DNA from: Colwellia psychrerythraea
Lineage (GTDB): Bacteria; Pseudomonadota; Gammaproteobacteria; Enterobacterales; Alteromonadaceae
Assembly (NCBI RefSeq): GCF_000764185.1
Contig: NZ_JQEC01000039.1
Location: 62,001 to 126,000, forward strand
Direction of reading: 5' to 3'
DNA: 64,000 nt
A model generated the notes under the pieces. The model saw nothing but the letters and a program-made list of their open reading frames with translations, was not told the origin of the DNA and did no database searches. A program made the position numbers and the translations under genes. Of this stretch, positions 28,928-38,993 are shown piece by piece. Each line of letters begins with the position of its first letter. Within the stretch, counting starts at the first letter, position 1.

Positions 28928-29890
28928 ATGAGTTTAAAGAAAATTATAAGTATTATTAGTTTATCAAGTTTAGTTAGTTTCTCAGCACTGGCACTCGATG
29001 AAAATTTACCAGAGTATACTAAGGTCAGTGGTATTTCAGGAAACGTATCCTCTGTTGGCTCTGATACCTTAGCGAATATGATGACCTTTTGGGCTGAAGA
29101 CTTTAAACGAACTTACCCCAACGTAAATATTCAAATTCAAGCTGCGGGCTCATCTACTGCACCACCGGCTTTGACAGAAGCAACATCGAACCTTGGCCCA
29201 ATGAGCCGCAAAATGAAAATGCGTGAAATTGAAGCTTTTCAAAAACGCTATGGTTATAAACCGACTAGAGTCAGGGTTGCTATTGATGCCTTAGCTGTTT
29301 TTGTTCATAAAGATAACCCATTAAAAGGATTAACTATTGCGCAAGTTGATGCAGTATTCTCAAATAATCGTAAATGTGGGGCAGATAAAGATATTGACCG
29401 TTGGGGAGACCTAGGCTTGTCAGGAGCATGGACCGGTAAAGATGTGCAGTTATATGGACGAAACTCGGTTTCTGGAACTTACGGTTACTTTAAGAAGAAA
29501 GCTCTTTGTAAAGGTGATTTTAAAAATAGTGTTAACGAACAACCTGGTTCAGCATCAGTTGTACAATCAGTGTCAGCTTCACTTAATGGTATAGGTTATT
29601 CAGGCATTGGTTACCGTACTTCTGGAGTTCGTGCGCTACCGCTAGCTAAAAAAGGTTCAACCTTTATTGAAGCGAATATGGAAAATGCTATTTCAGGTAA
29701 ATACCCACTATCGCGTTATTTATATGTATATGTTAACAAACACCCAAATAAAGCACTGCCGCCAATGGAAGCAGAGTTTTTGAAAATGATTCTTTCCAAA
29801 TCAGGTCAGAAAATTGTAGAAAAAGATGGTTATATCCCTTTACCTAGCAAAGTCGTTGCTAAAGAGTTTAAGAAATTAGGGCTACTCTAG
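28928..29890 (+). CDS. PstS-family phosphate-binding periplasmic protein
   Basis: A 320-residue solute-binding protein. Signal peptide [22 protein letters not shown], mature protein beginning [10 protein letters not shown]. The region [22 protein letters not shown] followed by [26 protein letters not shown] is the PstS-type phosphate loop pattern, and [19 protein letters not shown] with [22 protein letters not shown] follows the family fold. It probably binds phosphate for an ABC importer or for signalling. I choose ATG 28928 because GGAG at 28918-28921 is well spaced and the signal peptide starts there; an upstream start would prefix 14 residues. No pstC, pstA, pstB or phoU gene is adjacent, so it is either a stand-alone binding protein or serves a transporter encoded elsewhere. 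Located just after phoBR. Confidence 0.85.
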   Translation: MSLKKIISIISLSSLVSFSALALDENLPEYTKVSGISGNVSSVGSDTLANMMTFWAEDFKRTYPNVNIQIQAAGSSTAPPALTEATSNLGPMSRKMKMREIEAFQKRYGYKPTRVRVAIDALAVFVHKDNPLKGLTIAQVDAVFSNNRKCGADKDIDRWGDLGLSGAWTGKDVQLYGRNSVSGTYGYFKKKALCKGDFKNSVNEQPGSASVVQSVSASLNGIGYSGIGYRTSGVRALPLAKKGSTFIEANMENAISGKYPLSRYLYVYVNKHPNKALPPMEAEFLKMILSKSGQKIVEKDGYIPLPSKVVAKEFKKLGLL

Positions 29891-29915
29891 TTTTAATTTA
29901 TCTTTAAGTCTAAAT

Positions 29916-29943
29916 AAAGCGAACTCAACCCTGAGTACGCTTT
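29916..29943 (+). terminator. stem-loop after the PstS-like gene
   Basis: AAAGCG and CGCTTT, then ACTCA and TGAGT inside, with a single A/A mismatch, followed by a pyrimidine-rich CATCCTTTTCC tract. Probable rho-independent terminator. Confidence 0.6.
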
Positions 29944-29986
29944 CATCCTTTTCCTCTATTTACTCCTTATTACTGTCATTACCTCT

Positions 29987-30007
29987 AATACCAAATACCA
30001 AATACCA
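29987..30007. repeat. three tandem copies of AATACCA
   Basis: Perfect 7-bp unit repeated three times between the PstS-like gene and ispH; simple-sequence tract with no evident role. Confidence 0.8.
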
Positions 30008-30109
30008 AAAAATTGAATTAATGTTTAGGGTTAAAAGATAGATAATTTTTATATTTCATTGATATAATGTAAGTCAGCTTTTTGTTACTGCTTATTTTGA
30101 AGGAAAGGT

Positions 30110-31039
30110 ATGGAAATTATTTTAGCTAACCCGCGTGGCTTCTGTGCGGGTGTTGATAGAGCCATTAGTATTGTTGAACGTGCTCTCGATTTATTTGGTG
30201 CTCCTATCTATGTTCGTCATGAAGTTGTCCATAATAAGTTTGTTGTTGATGGCCTTAAGGAACGAGGGGCTATTTTTGTTGACGAACTAAATGAGATACC
30301 TGACGATAATACCGTCATTTTTAGTGCTCATGGTGTATCTAAATCCGTTCGAGAAGAAGCAAAAGCTAGAGCGTTAAAAGTATTTGATGCCACTTGCCCC
30401 TTGGTAACTAAAGTGCATATGGAAGTATCCCGTGTTAGCCGCAAGAATATTGAGTGTATTCTCATTGGTCATGCAGGTCATCCTGAAGTAGAGGGAACTA
30501 TGGGACAATATAGCTCAGAGTCTGCGGGTATTTACTTAGTTGAATCACCTGAAGATGTGGCTAAATTAGTAGTTAAAGATCCAGGGAAACTATATTTTTG
30601 TAGCCAAACGACGCTATCAGTGGATGATACAATGGATGTTATCGCAGCGTTGCAAGCCAAGTTTCCGCTAATAGAAGGACCCCGAAAAGACGATATTTGT
30701 TATGCAACGCAAAATCGCCAGGACGCAGTTCGTGAAATAGCCGATAAAGTTGATCTAATGTTGGTTGTCGGCGCAAAAAATAGTTCTAACTCTAATCGTT
30801 TAAAAGAATTGGCAAGTAAAATAGGTGTTACATCTTATTTAATTGATACCGCTGAAAATATTGAAGAAGAATGGTTATCGGGTGTCAATAAAGTAGGGGT
30901 TACTGCGGGAGCATCTGCACCAGCAGTGCTAATAAAACAAGTTGTTGAAGCTTTAAAAGGTTATGGTGGTCATCAGGTTATAGAGCATCCCGGTAAAGAA
31001 GAAAGCATAGTATTTGCAGTACCTGCTGAATTGCGCTAA
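30110..31039 (+). CDS. ispH: 4-hydroxy-3-methylbut-2-enyl diphosphate reductase
   Basis: Last enzyme of the non-mevalonate isoprenoid pathway: a [4Fe-4S] enzyme that reduces HMBPP to isopentenyl and dimethylallyl diphosphate. The 309-residue protein matches E. coli IspH throughout. Cluster ligands are Cys12 in [12 protein letters not shown], the cysteine in [15 protein letters not shown] and that in [11 protein letters not shown]. Substrate contacts include HEVVHN, SAHGVS and [26 protein letters not shown] [11 protein letters not shown] and GVTAGASAP close the site. GAAGGAAAGG ribosome-binding site. The usual upstream partners lspA and fkpB are absent here; the PstS-like gene precedes it and the pilin cluster follows after a 510-bp gap, an order known from other gammaproteobacteria where ispH borders minor pilins. 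Confidence 0.97.
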   Translation: MEIILANPRGFCAGVDRAISIVERALDLFGAPIYVRHEVVHNKFVVDGLKERGAIFVDELNEIPDDNTVIFSAHGVSKSVREEAKARALKVFDATCPLVTKVHMEVSRVSRKNIECILIGHAGHPEVEGTMGQYSSESAGIYLVESPEDVAKLVVKDPGKLYFCSQTTLSVDDTMDVIAALQAKFPLIEGPRKDDICYATQNRQDAVREIADKVDLMLVVGAKNSSNSNRLKELASKIGVTSYLIDTAENIEEEWLSGVNKVGVTAGASAPAVLIKQVVEALKGYGGHQVIEHPGKEESIVFAVPAELR

Positions 31040-31549
31040 TCTTAGTTTACTAATTGAATGTAAAAAACTTGTTATGTTGACGCTTTGTTGTGATTTTTAT
31101 ATGCAAAGTGTTAATGTGCAGTTGTCGGTTGATATGTATTAACATAAGCCTACTTCATATTCGTAATATATCATTTTCAGTGATTTAGGATGAATATTAA
31201 TAAGACTTAAACCGTGAGTAGTCGCTGTACACATTAAAAAATAATGATTAAGTGTTAGAAACTACTCAGAATGAGTTGTGCTGCTATATACATTTTAAAG
31301 TCGTAACACGTTCTTTATGTATAGTTGGTGCAGCTAAAAAATGACCATGGAAATGGTAGGGTAGTTATAACATGCAGTTAAAATGTCAAAGAATAAAACC
31401 TCAATTTAACCTTGTCGTCAGAAATCTGCGTTGGCCCATTTCTGTTTGCACAAAAATCAGTTTACTGATCTCTTCAATTTGTTTCGTTAAAAATAACCCT
31501 CACCCTCCTTACTACCTCCTATGTTTAAACCTTTTATTAAGGAAGGATT
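31040..31549. other. gene-free region upstream of the minor pilin cluster
   Basis: 510 bp with no credible gene; the longest open frame (61 codons at 31372) has no ribosome-binding site or protein character. It must contain the pil operon promoter. GAGTAGT at about 31216 and ACTACTC at about 31262 form a spaced inverted pair. The length suggests regulated transcription or an unrecognised RNA. Confidence 0.5.
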
Positions 31550-32119
31550 ATGAATAAATCTCTTTTGCGGTCTTTAACTAATAATACTCAAAAAGGCATG
31601 ACCTTTATTGAGGTGCTTGTTGCCTTGGTAATAATGGTCACAGGGATATTAGGCGCAGTTGCGATGCAAGTTACCGCCAAACAAGGCAGCTTTGATGCGA
31701 TGCAACGTTCAATAGCATCAAGTTTAGCGCAAGATATAATTGCAAGGATTAGGGCTAATGATGCTAATAATTTAGCCGCTTATGCTACAAATGGTATAGA
31801 AGATTATGGCGTTACGTTGAATCCATTGCCGGCAATAACGTGCAATGGAATTAATGCCCAGTGTACCCCTGCACAGATGGTTACTAATGATATATTTGAA
31901 TGGGAGCGTGCTTTAGTTGGCGCAGATGTAACTTCAGGCGTACAGAATTCTGGTGGGCTGATTAATGGCCGAGGCTGTGTTTTACGAACCGGCAATGCAT
32001 TAACTGTTGTTGTTAGTTGGCAAGGGCGAAATGAAATGACTGATAGTCAAAAAAGTGATGGTTGTGGTGCCGCAGGCAAAAAAAGGCGTCAAGTTGTTGT
32101 TCAAGCATTTATTATATGA
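31550..32119 (+). CDS. pilV: type IV pilus minor pilin PilV
   Basis: A 189-residue type IVa minor pilin. The prepilin leader of 16 residues ends in KG, cleaved by PilD before Met17. The mature N terminus MTFIEVLVALVIMVTGILGAVAMQVTA has Glu5 and the hydrophobic helix that packs into the pilus. The head contains four cysteines in TCNGINAQC and near GCVLR, likely disulfide-bonded. The GILGAVAMQ motif is typical of PilV. AAGGAAGGA ribosome-binding site. It overlaps pilW by 4 bp. PilV belongs to the priming complex with PilW, PilX, PilE, FimT and PilY1 that initiates pilus assembly. Confidence 0.9.
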   Translation: MNKSLLRSLTNNTQKGMTFIEVLVALVIMVTGILGAVAMQVTAKQGSFDAMQRSIASSLAQDIIARIRANDANNLAAYATNGIEDYGVTLNPLPAITCNGINAQCTPAQMVTNDIFEWERALVGADVTSGVQNSGGLINGRGCVLRTGNALTVVVSWQGRNEMTDSQKSDGCGAAGKKRRQVVVQAFII

Positions 32120-33159
32120 AAATCTCTACTTGTAGGCTAAATATGAATAATCGAAAATTGTCGCGTTTCCGTCCTATCGCAAAAGGGTTTACGCTCGTAG
32201 AACTAATGATCGCGCTATCCATTGGTTTAGTACTTTTTGCAGGAGTTATGAGTGTTTTTGTTGGCATGCGTACTACTACTGTTGAAACGTCTAGTTTCGG
32301 AGAATTGCAAGAGAATGGGCGCTTTGCTATTAGTGTTTTGACAGATGACTTACTCAGACAGAATTTTTGGGGAGATCTTTCAGGAACATTCAGCCAAAGT
32401 AGCTTAACTACCATCCCTGGCGCTCCAGGTAATGATTGCGTTGGTGGAGGGGTGAATAATGCTACTTTCCCTCAGGCAATTGGTCCATTTCGTACTTTAT
32501 GGGGGCAAACTATAGCTGCAGGAGCGTTAGACCCCTTAGGTTGTTTTATTATGCCAGCAAATACCCAGACAATGGTCGGCTCTGATGTTATTCAGATAAA
32601 AAGGGTTATTTCTAATCCTGTTGCTGTACCCGTTGTTGGAAATTATTACTTATCATCAAATTTATCAACCGGTGGTGTTTTTGCTGCAGGAGCCGCTGTT
32701 CCCGTCGTTAACAATGGAAGGTTGTGGCAATACCAACACCATGTTTACTATGTTAGACAAGAAACTGTTGGTAATAACCTTGTTCCAGTATTAATGCAGG
32801 GACGATTAACTAATCTAAGCATGAACTTTTCTCCAGTAATTGATGGCATTGAAATGATCCGCTTTATGTATGGTGTTGATACCACTACAGATCCTTCGCT
32901 ACCAGGTTATGGCGTTGTTAATGCCTATATATCTGCAGGTGCTATGAATCAAAATTTGTGGGATAACGCTGGTGGGAGTCGAATTTTGGCTGTTAAAATG
33001 TTTGTTTTAGCGAGAGGAGCTTTACCTGATCCGCAATACAATAATACTAATACCTATCAACTTGGTGATTTAGCTTTCCCTGTAAACGATAATTTTAGAC
33101 GCTTACTTTTTAGCTCTACTGTCACATTGTATAATACAAGTGTGGACTCTTGGCCATAA
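32116..33159 (+). CDS. pilW: type IV pilus minor pilin PilW
   Basis: A 347-residue large minor pilin. The leader ends IAKG and the mature protein begins FTLVELMIALSIGLVLFAGVMSVFVGMR with Glu5; this stretch plus the length and the ELQENGRFAISVLTDDLL region is the PilW signature. I place the start at ATG 32116, which overlaps the pilV stop as ATGA and suggests translational coupling; the leader would be 24 residues. ATG 32143, with a 15-residue leader, is a fair alternative. The C-terminal head is rich in Asn, Gly and aromatic residues. Probably part of the pilus tip priming complex with PilV, PilX and PilY1. Confidence 0.88.
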   Translation: MKISTCRLNMNNRKLSRFRPIAKGFTLVELMIALSIGLVLFAGVMSVFVGMRTTTVETSSFGELQENGRFAISVLTDDLLRQNFWGDLSGTFSQSSLTTIPGAPGNDCVGGGVNNATFPQAIGPFRTLWGQTIAAGALDPLGCFIMPANTQTMVGSDVIQIKRVISNPVAVPVVGNYYLSSNLSTGGVFAAGAAVPVVNNGRLWQYQHHVYYVRQETVGNNLVPVLMQGRLTNLSMNFSPVIDGIEMIRFMYGVDTTTDPSLPGYGVVNAYISAGAMNQNLWDNAGGSRILAVKMFVLARGALPDPQYNNTNTYQLGDLAFPVNDNFRRLLFSSTVTLYNTSVDSWP

Positions 33160-33191
33160 ATAATAAACACGCAATAATGAGCGAGATAATA

Positions 33192-33680
33192 ATGACTAAA
33201 TTTCATAACAAAGCAAATCAAAAAGGTGTTGTCCTAGTAGTATCACTTGTATTTTTGGTTGCTTTGACAGCTGTCGCTGCAGCACTGATGCAAAATAGTA
33301 CTACAGATATGAAAATGTCGGGTGCGAGTGAAGAGAAATCTGTTGCATTACAAGAAGTAGTTAGCGCTGTCGATGAGGTAATATTTAATCAAGTAGCCCC
33401 CGGTCAAAATAATAGTTTTAGCAGACCCGTGGCAGGTAACTTTCCAATAGTAGATCAAAATATTTTATTACCGGGTACAGCAACATATGCAACCGCCGCT
33501 GTAAATGTAGCAAATAATCAATTTAACTTAGATATTACCTGCCCACACTTGAAGTTAGCATCATCTACAGAAGTATTTAGTTGTAACATCTTAACAGTAA
33601 CAGCTAACCGGAACTACGGCAGAACTGGGCAAAGTAATATTTCAGCTAATTCTGGCATAGCACAACAATTATTAAAATAA
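33192..33680 (+). CDS. pilX: type IV pilus minor pilin PilX
   Basis: A 162-residue minor pilin with a 12-residue leader ending QKG, then VVLVVSLVFLVALTAVAAALMQNS. Position 5 of the mature protein is Val rather than Glu, as commonly seen in PilX proteins, which enter the pilus through PilW/PilV contacts. The motif TTDMKMSGASEEKSVALQEVVSAVDE matches the PilX N-terminal region that follows the membrane helix. ATG 33192 has a GCGAG ribosome-binding region and gives a normal leader; a TTG at 33150 and an ATG at 33177 are less plausible. A cysteine pair (TCPHL and FSCNIL) may form a disulfide in the head. Confidence 0.85.
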   Translation: MTKFHNKANQKGVVLVVSLVFLVALTAVAAALMQNSTTDMKMSGASEEKSVALQEVVSAVDEVIFNQVAPGQNNSFSRPVAGNFPIVDQNILLPGTATYATAAVNVANNQFNLDITCPHLKLASSTEVFSCNILTVTANRNYGRTGQSNISANSGIAQQLLK

Positions 33681-33760
33681 GGGAATAGAATTTAACTTCA
33701 TATTCTCTTTCAACTTAAGTTAATTACATGGTGTCGTACATAGATTTTGGAGTAGTCAAA

Positions 33761-36700
33761 ATGAACTTGTCAAAGGAAAGAAATACAGTGACAAAGGTAG
33801 TTAAAAGAAGATATAAAACATTCGTTAGCTGTATCACTACAGTATCATTATTATTAGTCTCTACTTCTGGCTTTAGCGAAGATATTGAACTTTATATAAG
33901 TGATACCATAAAGAAAACAGAAAACCGTCCAAAAGTCCTTATCATTTTCGATAACTCAGGCAGTATGTCCAATAATGGCGATTACTTCAAAAAAAAATAT
34001 GATCCCAGTTTTACATATGACGCACTTCCGGGGTTATCTAAGAAGTCAGGAAAACGAATTTATTTTTCCAAAGGCGATTCATCTGTAAGCAGTGTGCCTA
34101 TTCCTGATAGCCCTACAGAAACTCGCTTATTTTTAAAAAAACTTAATGGTTGTCAAATCGCACGCGATAGTCTTGATAAATATGGTTTATACACAGGAAG
34201 AGTGCGTGAATATACTTTCCAAGGTAACTCCGGAAGTTGGACAGAAATTCCCGAGAAGACAGGGGAGAATATTAAAGTTATCGATTGTGAAGATGACGTC
34301 GATGCATTAAACGCTAATAATAAAAAGATGATTAATAGTGTAGGAAGTGCACAAAGCATTCCTGATGGTTTTCCTATTGATGGTGAGGGCTCTCAAGCCG
34401 CTCCTCAACCTCACACGCCTAACGCTACTAACTCTAATGTTACTTGGTCAGGGCAATTCGTTACACTTTATACCGATAATTATCTTAGATGGAGTCAAAG
34501 CACTAAAGAGGTTATTGGTACAAAATATAAGTCTCGATTAGAAGTCGCTAAAGAGAGTGTTACCAGCTTGATAAACTCAACCCCTAACGTAGATTTTGGT
34601 TTGCAAGTCTTTAACGGTAATAGCGGCAGTGATAATGATAATGGCGGGCGTATTGTACATGGTATTCAAGAGTCGACCTTAGATTCACGGACTAAGTTGC
34701 TTGGGATAATTGATAATTTATTAGGCAACACTTGGACACCTTTGTGCGAAACGTTGTACGAAGCAACTCAGTACTTTGGCGCTAAACCAGTGTACTATGG
34801 CGATGATGATGACTTTGTCCCTAAAAGAGATCCAGACATCGAAAAAAGTGGCTCTTATATAAGCCCTTTTTCTGCATGTTCGGATAGAGTCTATGTAGTA
34901 CTTATAACTGATGGTTCGCCAACTTATGATATTGATGCCGATGATGAAATATTTAAATTGCCAGCTACAGGACAAGACCCTTTTTTAGTAAGCGACAACT
35001 TTTTTGTTAATGGTTATAAAGAGTATGATGCCGAGTGGAGTTACTTAGCAGCACTTGCTGGCTGGATTAATAATAATGATTTAAATCTTAACCTTGATGG
35101 TAAGCAGACCGCAGAAACTTACACTATCGGCTTTGGTGAAGACGCTAAGAAAGACGCAGCACCGCTACTTATTGAAACCGCAAAGCGAGGAGGGGGGGAA
35201 TATTTTTATGCTGAAGATAGTGCTTCGTTAACCACCGCTTTAACAAATGTTCTCGCTAACTTAGAACCAAGTAATGACTCTTTAACATCTGCATCAGTAG
35301 CCGCAAATAACTTTGATAAAACAGAGACTCTAGATGCAGTTTATTATGCGATGTTCCAACCTGATAGAGGGCCAAGGTGGCAGGGTAACCTGAAAAAATA
35401 CAAAGTCTCAGACAGTATTCAAAAAGGCATCAATGGGGTTGCTGCAATAAATGAAGCAACGGGACACTTTTCTGACGACGCACAAAGCTATTGGTCCAGT
35501 ACTAAAGATGGGAATAGCGTACAAGAAGGTGGTGTTGCTGAAATGTTACGCAATAAGTCTAATCGTATAATTCTCAGTGATTTAGGTGAAAATAATGCTT
35601 TGGTAGGGCTGACATACGCAGAAGCAAGCAGTAGCGAAGTGTTTGAAACACAAAGCGAATTAGCGACAGCATTAGACGTTGCGGATGATAAAGTTGCAAT
35701 TGAAGCTAGTCTTAATTGGATTAATGGCAAAGACGAAGATGATGCCGATGAAGATGGTGATAAAAATGAGAATAGAGAGGATGTTTTTGGTGACCCTCTA
35801 CACTCGAAGCCTGTCGTAATAAATTACGGTAACGATAATATCTATATCGCTGTTGGTACCAATCATGGGGTACTACATATGTTTAAAGACATTGATAGTA
35901 CTAATACTATAGAAGAAACCTGGGCATTTATGCCAAAAGATTTCATTTCAAATATTAAAGCATTACGGGAGAACTTTACTTCCGCTGACAAGGTTTATGG
36001 TGTCGATGGACTCATAACAGCTCACATCACTGATAAAAATGGTAATGGTATTGTTGATAGCGATGATAAAGTCTGGCTGTTTTATGGTTTTCGTCGAGGT
36101 GGGAATACCTATTATGCCATGGATGTTACTGACCCTACCAATCCGTCTGTAATGTGGATCATAAAAGGCGGAGATCTAAATTTTGAAGAGCTAGGACAAA
36201 CCTGGTCGCAACCAAAAATAGCATATTCACTCTTAAATGTTGTAGGTGGAAAAGCTAAACCCGTACTAATTTTTGGTGGCGGATATGATATTTCAAAAGA
36301 CTCACACGGTATCGGCGGCGTAAATGGAGAAGATAACCTAGGCAAAGCTATTTATATGCTTGATGCGGAAACGGGAACATTACTATGGAGTTTATCACCT
36401 ACAGGAGACACTATTTTTACTGGAACCGATAGTATCCCTTCTAGTATAGCAACTCTAGATAGCGATGGAGATGGCTTAACTGATAGATTATATGCAGGTG
36501 ATACTGGCGGCAATGTTTGGCGTATAGATATGCCTGGTAGTGATACAAGTAAATTTTCAGTCTTTAAACTTGCTAGCTTAGGAAACGCAAACTATGCATT
36601 ATCTGATAAAACTCTAGCTAGGGACAGGCGTTTCTTTAATGAGCCAGCTATAGTTAGAGCCTTTATAACAGAAACAATAGATTCCGGTCAGAGGGATTCC

Positions 36701-37390
36701 GACAATAATCCAATAATTGTTCAACAAGACATCCCTTATGATGCTGTGTTACTAGGAAGTGGAGATAGAGCCAACCCTATCGGAACAGATACTAATGATG
36801 TGTTTTTTATGATTAAAGATATCAACATTAAAACACAGCAATTTATTGGGGTAGGCACCCCTACTATTCCTGCTATTCCTACGCCTATTACCATAAATAA
36901 TTTGGCCGATTATACCAATAACCCTTTTGGGGCTTCATTAACTTCGCAAGAAAAAGAGACCTTGTCACTTCAAGTCAGTTTAATGTCTGGCTGGTATATG
37001 GATTTAGAAGAAAAAGGGGAGAAAAGTACTTCATCAGCATTAGTGATTAACAATGTTGTCAATTTTACTACTTTTATACCAGCGCCACTAGGTGTTAACT
37101 CCCTTAGTTGTGATTTACCTAATGGGCAAGGTTGGTTATATGCTGTTGATTTAGCTTTGGGAGTACATAAGTACAATTGGCAAACAGAAGATCCAGATAG
37201 CGACGATAATAGAAAAACGCTTATCAGTGAACAGTTTCTGGGGTCTCCAACGCTAATAGTGACAAAAACACTCAATCCCGAGACTAATATTTTAGAGCCG
37301 GATGGTAATATTATAGTCGGTAGGGAAATAATACCCGTAGGATTTCAGTTGCAAACCTTACGAACCTACCTTTATGTAACGGAGAATTAG
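33761..37390 (+). CDS. pilY1: PilY1, pilus tip adhesin and assembly factor
   Basis: A 1209-residue secreted pilus-tip protein. Signal region [23 protein letters not shown], mature from EDIELYIS. A von Willebrand A-like domain (about 55-510) has the metal site DxSxS as DNSGS at 64-68. The C-terminal Neisseria PilC beta-propeller domain begins near [15 protein letters not shown], with [11 protein letters not shown] and the calcium loop DSDGDGLTD (Asp900, 902, 904, 908) followed by [16 protein letters not shown], matching the calcium site that controls pilus extension and retraction in Pseudomonas PilY1. A second EF-hand-like loop, [12 protein letters not shown], lies nearby. I choose ATG 33761, with GGAG at 33749-33752; starting at 33728 would add 11 residues. 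Encoded after pilX and before pilE. Confidence 0.93.
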   Translation: MNLSKERNTVTKVVKRRYKTFVSCITTVSLLLVSTSGFSEDIELYISDTIKKTENRPKVLIIFDNSGSMSNNGDYFKKKYDPSFTYDALPGLSKKSGKRIYFSKGDSSVSSVPIPDSPTETRLFLKKLNGCQIARDSLDKYGLYTGRVREYTFQGNSGSWTEIPEKTGENIKVIDCEDDVDALNANNKKMINSVGSAQSIPDGFPIDGEGSQAAPQPHTPNATNSNVTWSGQFVTLYTDNYLRWSQSTKEVIGTKYKSRLEVAKESVTSLINSTPNVDFGLQVFNGNSGSDNDNGGRIVHGIQESTLDSRTKLLGIIDNLLGNTWTPLCETLYEATQYFGAKPVYYGDDDDFVPKRDPDIEKSGSYISPFSACSDRVYVVLITDGSPTYDIDADDEIFKLPATGQDPFLVSDNFFVNGYKEYDAEWSYLAALAGWINNNDLNLNLDGKQTAETYTIGFGEDAKKDAAPLLIETAKRGGGEYFYAEDSASLTTALTNVLANLEPSNDSLTSASVAANNFDKTETLDAVYYAMFQPDRGPRWQGNLKKYKVSDSIQKGINGVAAINEATGHFSDDAQSYWSSTKDGNSVQEGGVAEMLRNKSNRIILSDLGENNALVGLTYAEASSSEVFETQSELATALDVADDKVAIEASLNWINGKDEDDADEDGDKNENREDVFGDPLHSKPVVINYGNDNIYIAVGTNHGVLHMFKDIDSTNTIEETWAFMPKDFISNIKALRENFTSADKVYGVDGLITAHITDKNGNGIVDSDDKVWLFYGFRRGGNTYYAMDVTDPTNPSVMWIIKGGDLNFEELGQTWSQPKIAYSLLNVVGGKAKPVLIFGGGYDISKDSHGIGGVNGEDNLGKAIYMLDAETGTLLWSLSPTGDTIFTGTDSIPSSIATLDSDGDGLTDRLYAGDTGGNVWRIDMPGSDTSKFSVFKLASLGNANYALSDKTLARDRRFFNEPAIVRAFITETIDSGQRDSDNNPIIVQQDIPYDAVLLGSGDRANPIGTDTNDVFFMIKDINIKTQQFIGVGTPTIPAIPTPITINNLADYTNNPFGASLTSQEKETLSLQVSLMSGWYMDLEEKGEKSTSSALVINNVVNFTTFIPAPLGVNSLSCDLPNGQGWLYAVDLALGVHKYNWQTEDPDSDDNRKTLISEQFLGSPTLIVTKTLNPETNILEPDGNIIVGREIIPVGFQLQTLRTYLYVTEN

Positions 37391-37394
37391 ATTT

Positions 37395-37829
37395 ATGTTT
37401 AGTCATCATGAAAATATAAATGGGCTTAATAGGGGGAAGTTGAAGGGGTTTACTCTTATAGAGTTAATGATTACCGTTGCCATTATTGGTATATTAGCCA
37501 TGGTTGCTTATCCTTCTTATAGTGATTATGTTGTGCGCTCAAATAGAGCTGAAGCACCTCTTGAGTTAGTCCGTTTAGCTAACTTACAAGAACAGTTATT
37601 TGTTGATAGTAGGGCTTACACTACAAATATTAGTGTTTTAGGTGTAGGTACTACTGCCGTATATGAAACGCCAAATAGGCATTATTTAATTTCATCAGCT
37701 GTTGTGGCCAATAGTTTTACATTAACAGCGACAGCGCAAGGTGCACAGGCTACTAATGATGCTGCTTGTGTAACAATTACAATTACAGATACAGGTAGGA
37801 AATTGCCAATTGCCTGTTGGGGAGGATAA
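37395..37829 (+). CDS. pilE: type IV pilin PilE (minor pilin)
   Basis: A 144-residue type IVa pilin. Leader of 18 residues ending LKG, cleaved before Phe19; the mature protein starts [36 protein letters not shown], the classical pilin helix with Glu5. The C-terminal disulfide loop is marked by AACVTI and PIACW. The long basic leader ([15 protein letters not shown]) is unusual but functional in this class. GGAG ribosome-binding site at 37381-37384, overlapping the end of pilY1. It resembles the PilE minor pilin that acts with FimT, PilV, PilW and PilX rather than the major subunit PilA, on grounds of position in the cluster. Confidence 0.9.
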   Translation: MFSHHENINGLNRGKLKGFTLIELMITVAIIGILAMVAYPSYSDYVVRSNRAEAPLELVRLANLQEQLFVDSRAYTTNISVLGVGTTAVYETPNRHYLISSAVVANSFTLTATAQGAQATNDAACVTITITDTGRKLPIACWGG

Positions 37830-37830
37830 T

Positions 37831-38175
37831 ATGAAAAACCTGATTATATCAACTTGTTGTGTTTGTTTGTTTGTTTTGTTTTCTGCTCAAGCGGTAGTAC
37901 CTGGTGAGGATAGCAATGCAAAATCCTCTGAAAAAAATAAAAAAGTAACAGCTAAGTGTCATGTCACTCTTGTTGATGGTACCGAAGCAATTATATTCAG
38001 GCTAACTCAACCTAGAAGACTTTCTGAATTAGCTCATAATATGTCAGGGAAAAGAGTCTCAACTCAAAAGTCTCTAGAAAGAATAAAAGTATACCGTTCT
38101 TATCAATGTGTATTAGAGGGCGATGAGTTTACAAGTCTGAAAGCTAAGACATTGGATAAGAAGACCCCACGTTAG
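37831..38175 (+). CDS. small secreted protein, TapY2-like
   Basis: A 114-residue protein with a signal peptide (MKNLIISTCCVCLFVLFSAQAVVPG). A strong GGGGAGGA ribosome-binding site (37819-37826) overlaps the last codons of pilE, pointing to coupled translation in the pilus operon. The mature part has two cysteines (AKCHVTL and YQCVLEG) and ends FTSLKAKTLDKKTPR. From memory, short genes at this position in Shewanella and Pseudoalteromonas encode TapY2 family type IVa secretion-system proteins with similar endings; I hold that name with moderate confidence. Probably periplasmic or secreted, helping the PilY1-PilE pilus tip. A terminator follows 24 bp after the stop, closing the operon. Confidence 0.6.
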   Translation: MKNLIISTCCVCLFVLFSAQAVVPGEDSNAKSSEKNKKVTAKCHVTLVDGTEAIIFRLTQPRRLSELAHNMSGKRVSTQKSLERIKVYRSYQCVLEGDEFTSLKAKTLDKKTPR

Positions 38176-38198
38176 CGGCTGATGCTCCTTTTTTATTG

Positions 38199-38232
38199 AA
38201 AAGCGATACTCCGTAAAGGGTATCGCTTTTTT
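38199..38232. terminator. terminator closing the pil operon
   Basis: AAAAGCGATA and TATCGCTTTT form a perfect stem around CTCCGTAAAGGG, followed by T residues. It lies between the pil operon and convergent fimT and can serve both. Confidence 0.9.
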
Positions 38233-38264
38233 ACTAATAGAGCCGGGAAAATTTATTATGATTA

Positions 38265-38879
38265 TTAATTACATACAATGTTGTTATTATTTCTATCTTG
38301 ATCCTTTCCATCGCCATTATTATCGGAGCTTAGGTAAGGTCTGCCTGACAAAGACAAGTCTATACCGCGAGAATAATCAGTAAGTCCTCTAGGACAATAG
38401 GTAAATAGACCAATATTATTATTACTGAGTTGGCCACTAGGATTATAAGTTACGCTATTAAAAGCAAACTGGAGTCTATCGCCTGCTTGAATTGCCTCTC
38501 GCTCCCTTATTAAGCCATCAATTGATACCACTCCGACCCTACCAGCCCAGTTATTAATATTTTGACAAGTATCATTAGCTTGCAGTGAACATAAACTTGC
38601 ATTTTGCCCTGAGTTAATAGCAGCATTACGGGTTGTTAGTAATAAACGTTGTAGTTCAGAAACCTCGTTATCAACACGCATCTTGGCAGTAAAGCTGCTT
38701 AAACTCGGTATAGCAATTGTCACCGCAATCGCTCCAATAGCAACAGTTATCATAAGCTCAATTAAAGAGAAGCCTATATTTCTTTTTTTTGAAAAAACGT
38801 GTTTTTTATAGGTAAGAACTGTGGGTATTGTAGGACAACCATGTTCGGTCTTATTTAGATTTAATGAAATGTAACGCAT
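38265..38879 (-). CDS. fimT: FimT/GspH-family minor pseudopilin
   Basis: A 204-residue pseudopilin with mature N terminus [27 protein letters not shown] (Glu5, typical IPSL turn) after a KKRNIG leader. The region NEVSELQRLLLTTRNAAINSGQNASLCS is characteristic of GspH/FimT, and the body ends in a calcium-like Asp/Asn-rich loop (DNNGDGKDQD). FimT helps prime pilus assembly and, in related species, binds DNA in natural transformation. The leader is 36 residues, much longer than normal; no better in-frame start is visible, so translation may begin later at a non-ATG codon. In most related genomes fimT heads the pilVWXY1E operon; here it is separate, at the other end, on the opposite strand. Confidence 0.82.
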   Translation of the reverse strand: MRYISLNLNKTEHGCPTIPTVLTYKKHVFSKKRNIGFSLIELMITVAIGAIAVTIAIPSLSSFTAKMRVDNEVSELQRLLLTTRNAAINSGQNASLCSLQANDTCQNINNWAGRVGVVSIDGLIREREAIQAGDRLQFAFNSVTYNPSGQLSNNNIGLFTYCPRGLTDYSRGIDLSLSGRPYLSSDNNGDGKDQDRNNNNIVCN

Positions 38880-38939
38880 AATATTTAACCAACTAATACA
38901 ACTTATTTAATATATATAACACTTTCCTTGAAAACTCGC

Positions 38940-38978
38940 TAGTACTGCATGCTGTTTAAACCCGGGCATGCAGTACTA
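38940..38978 (-). terminator. 13-bp perfect stem-loop downstream of pheA
   Basis: TAGTACTGCATGC and GCATGCAGTACTA with a 13-nt loop. It follows pheA by 16 bp but has only a weak T-tract (GAGTTTTC) on the minus strand, so termination may be inefficient; it may also shield the fimT upstream region. Confidence 0.6.
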
Positions 38979-38993
38979 TTTAGTTATTTATGG

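Noticed and set aside
31372..31557. 61-codon frame directly upstream of pilV
   Set aside because: Overlaps the pilV start, has no ribosome-binding site and no recognisable protein features; treated as part of the promoter region.
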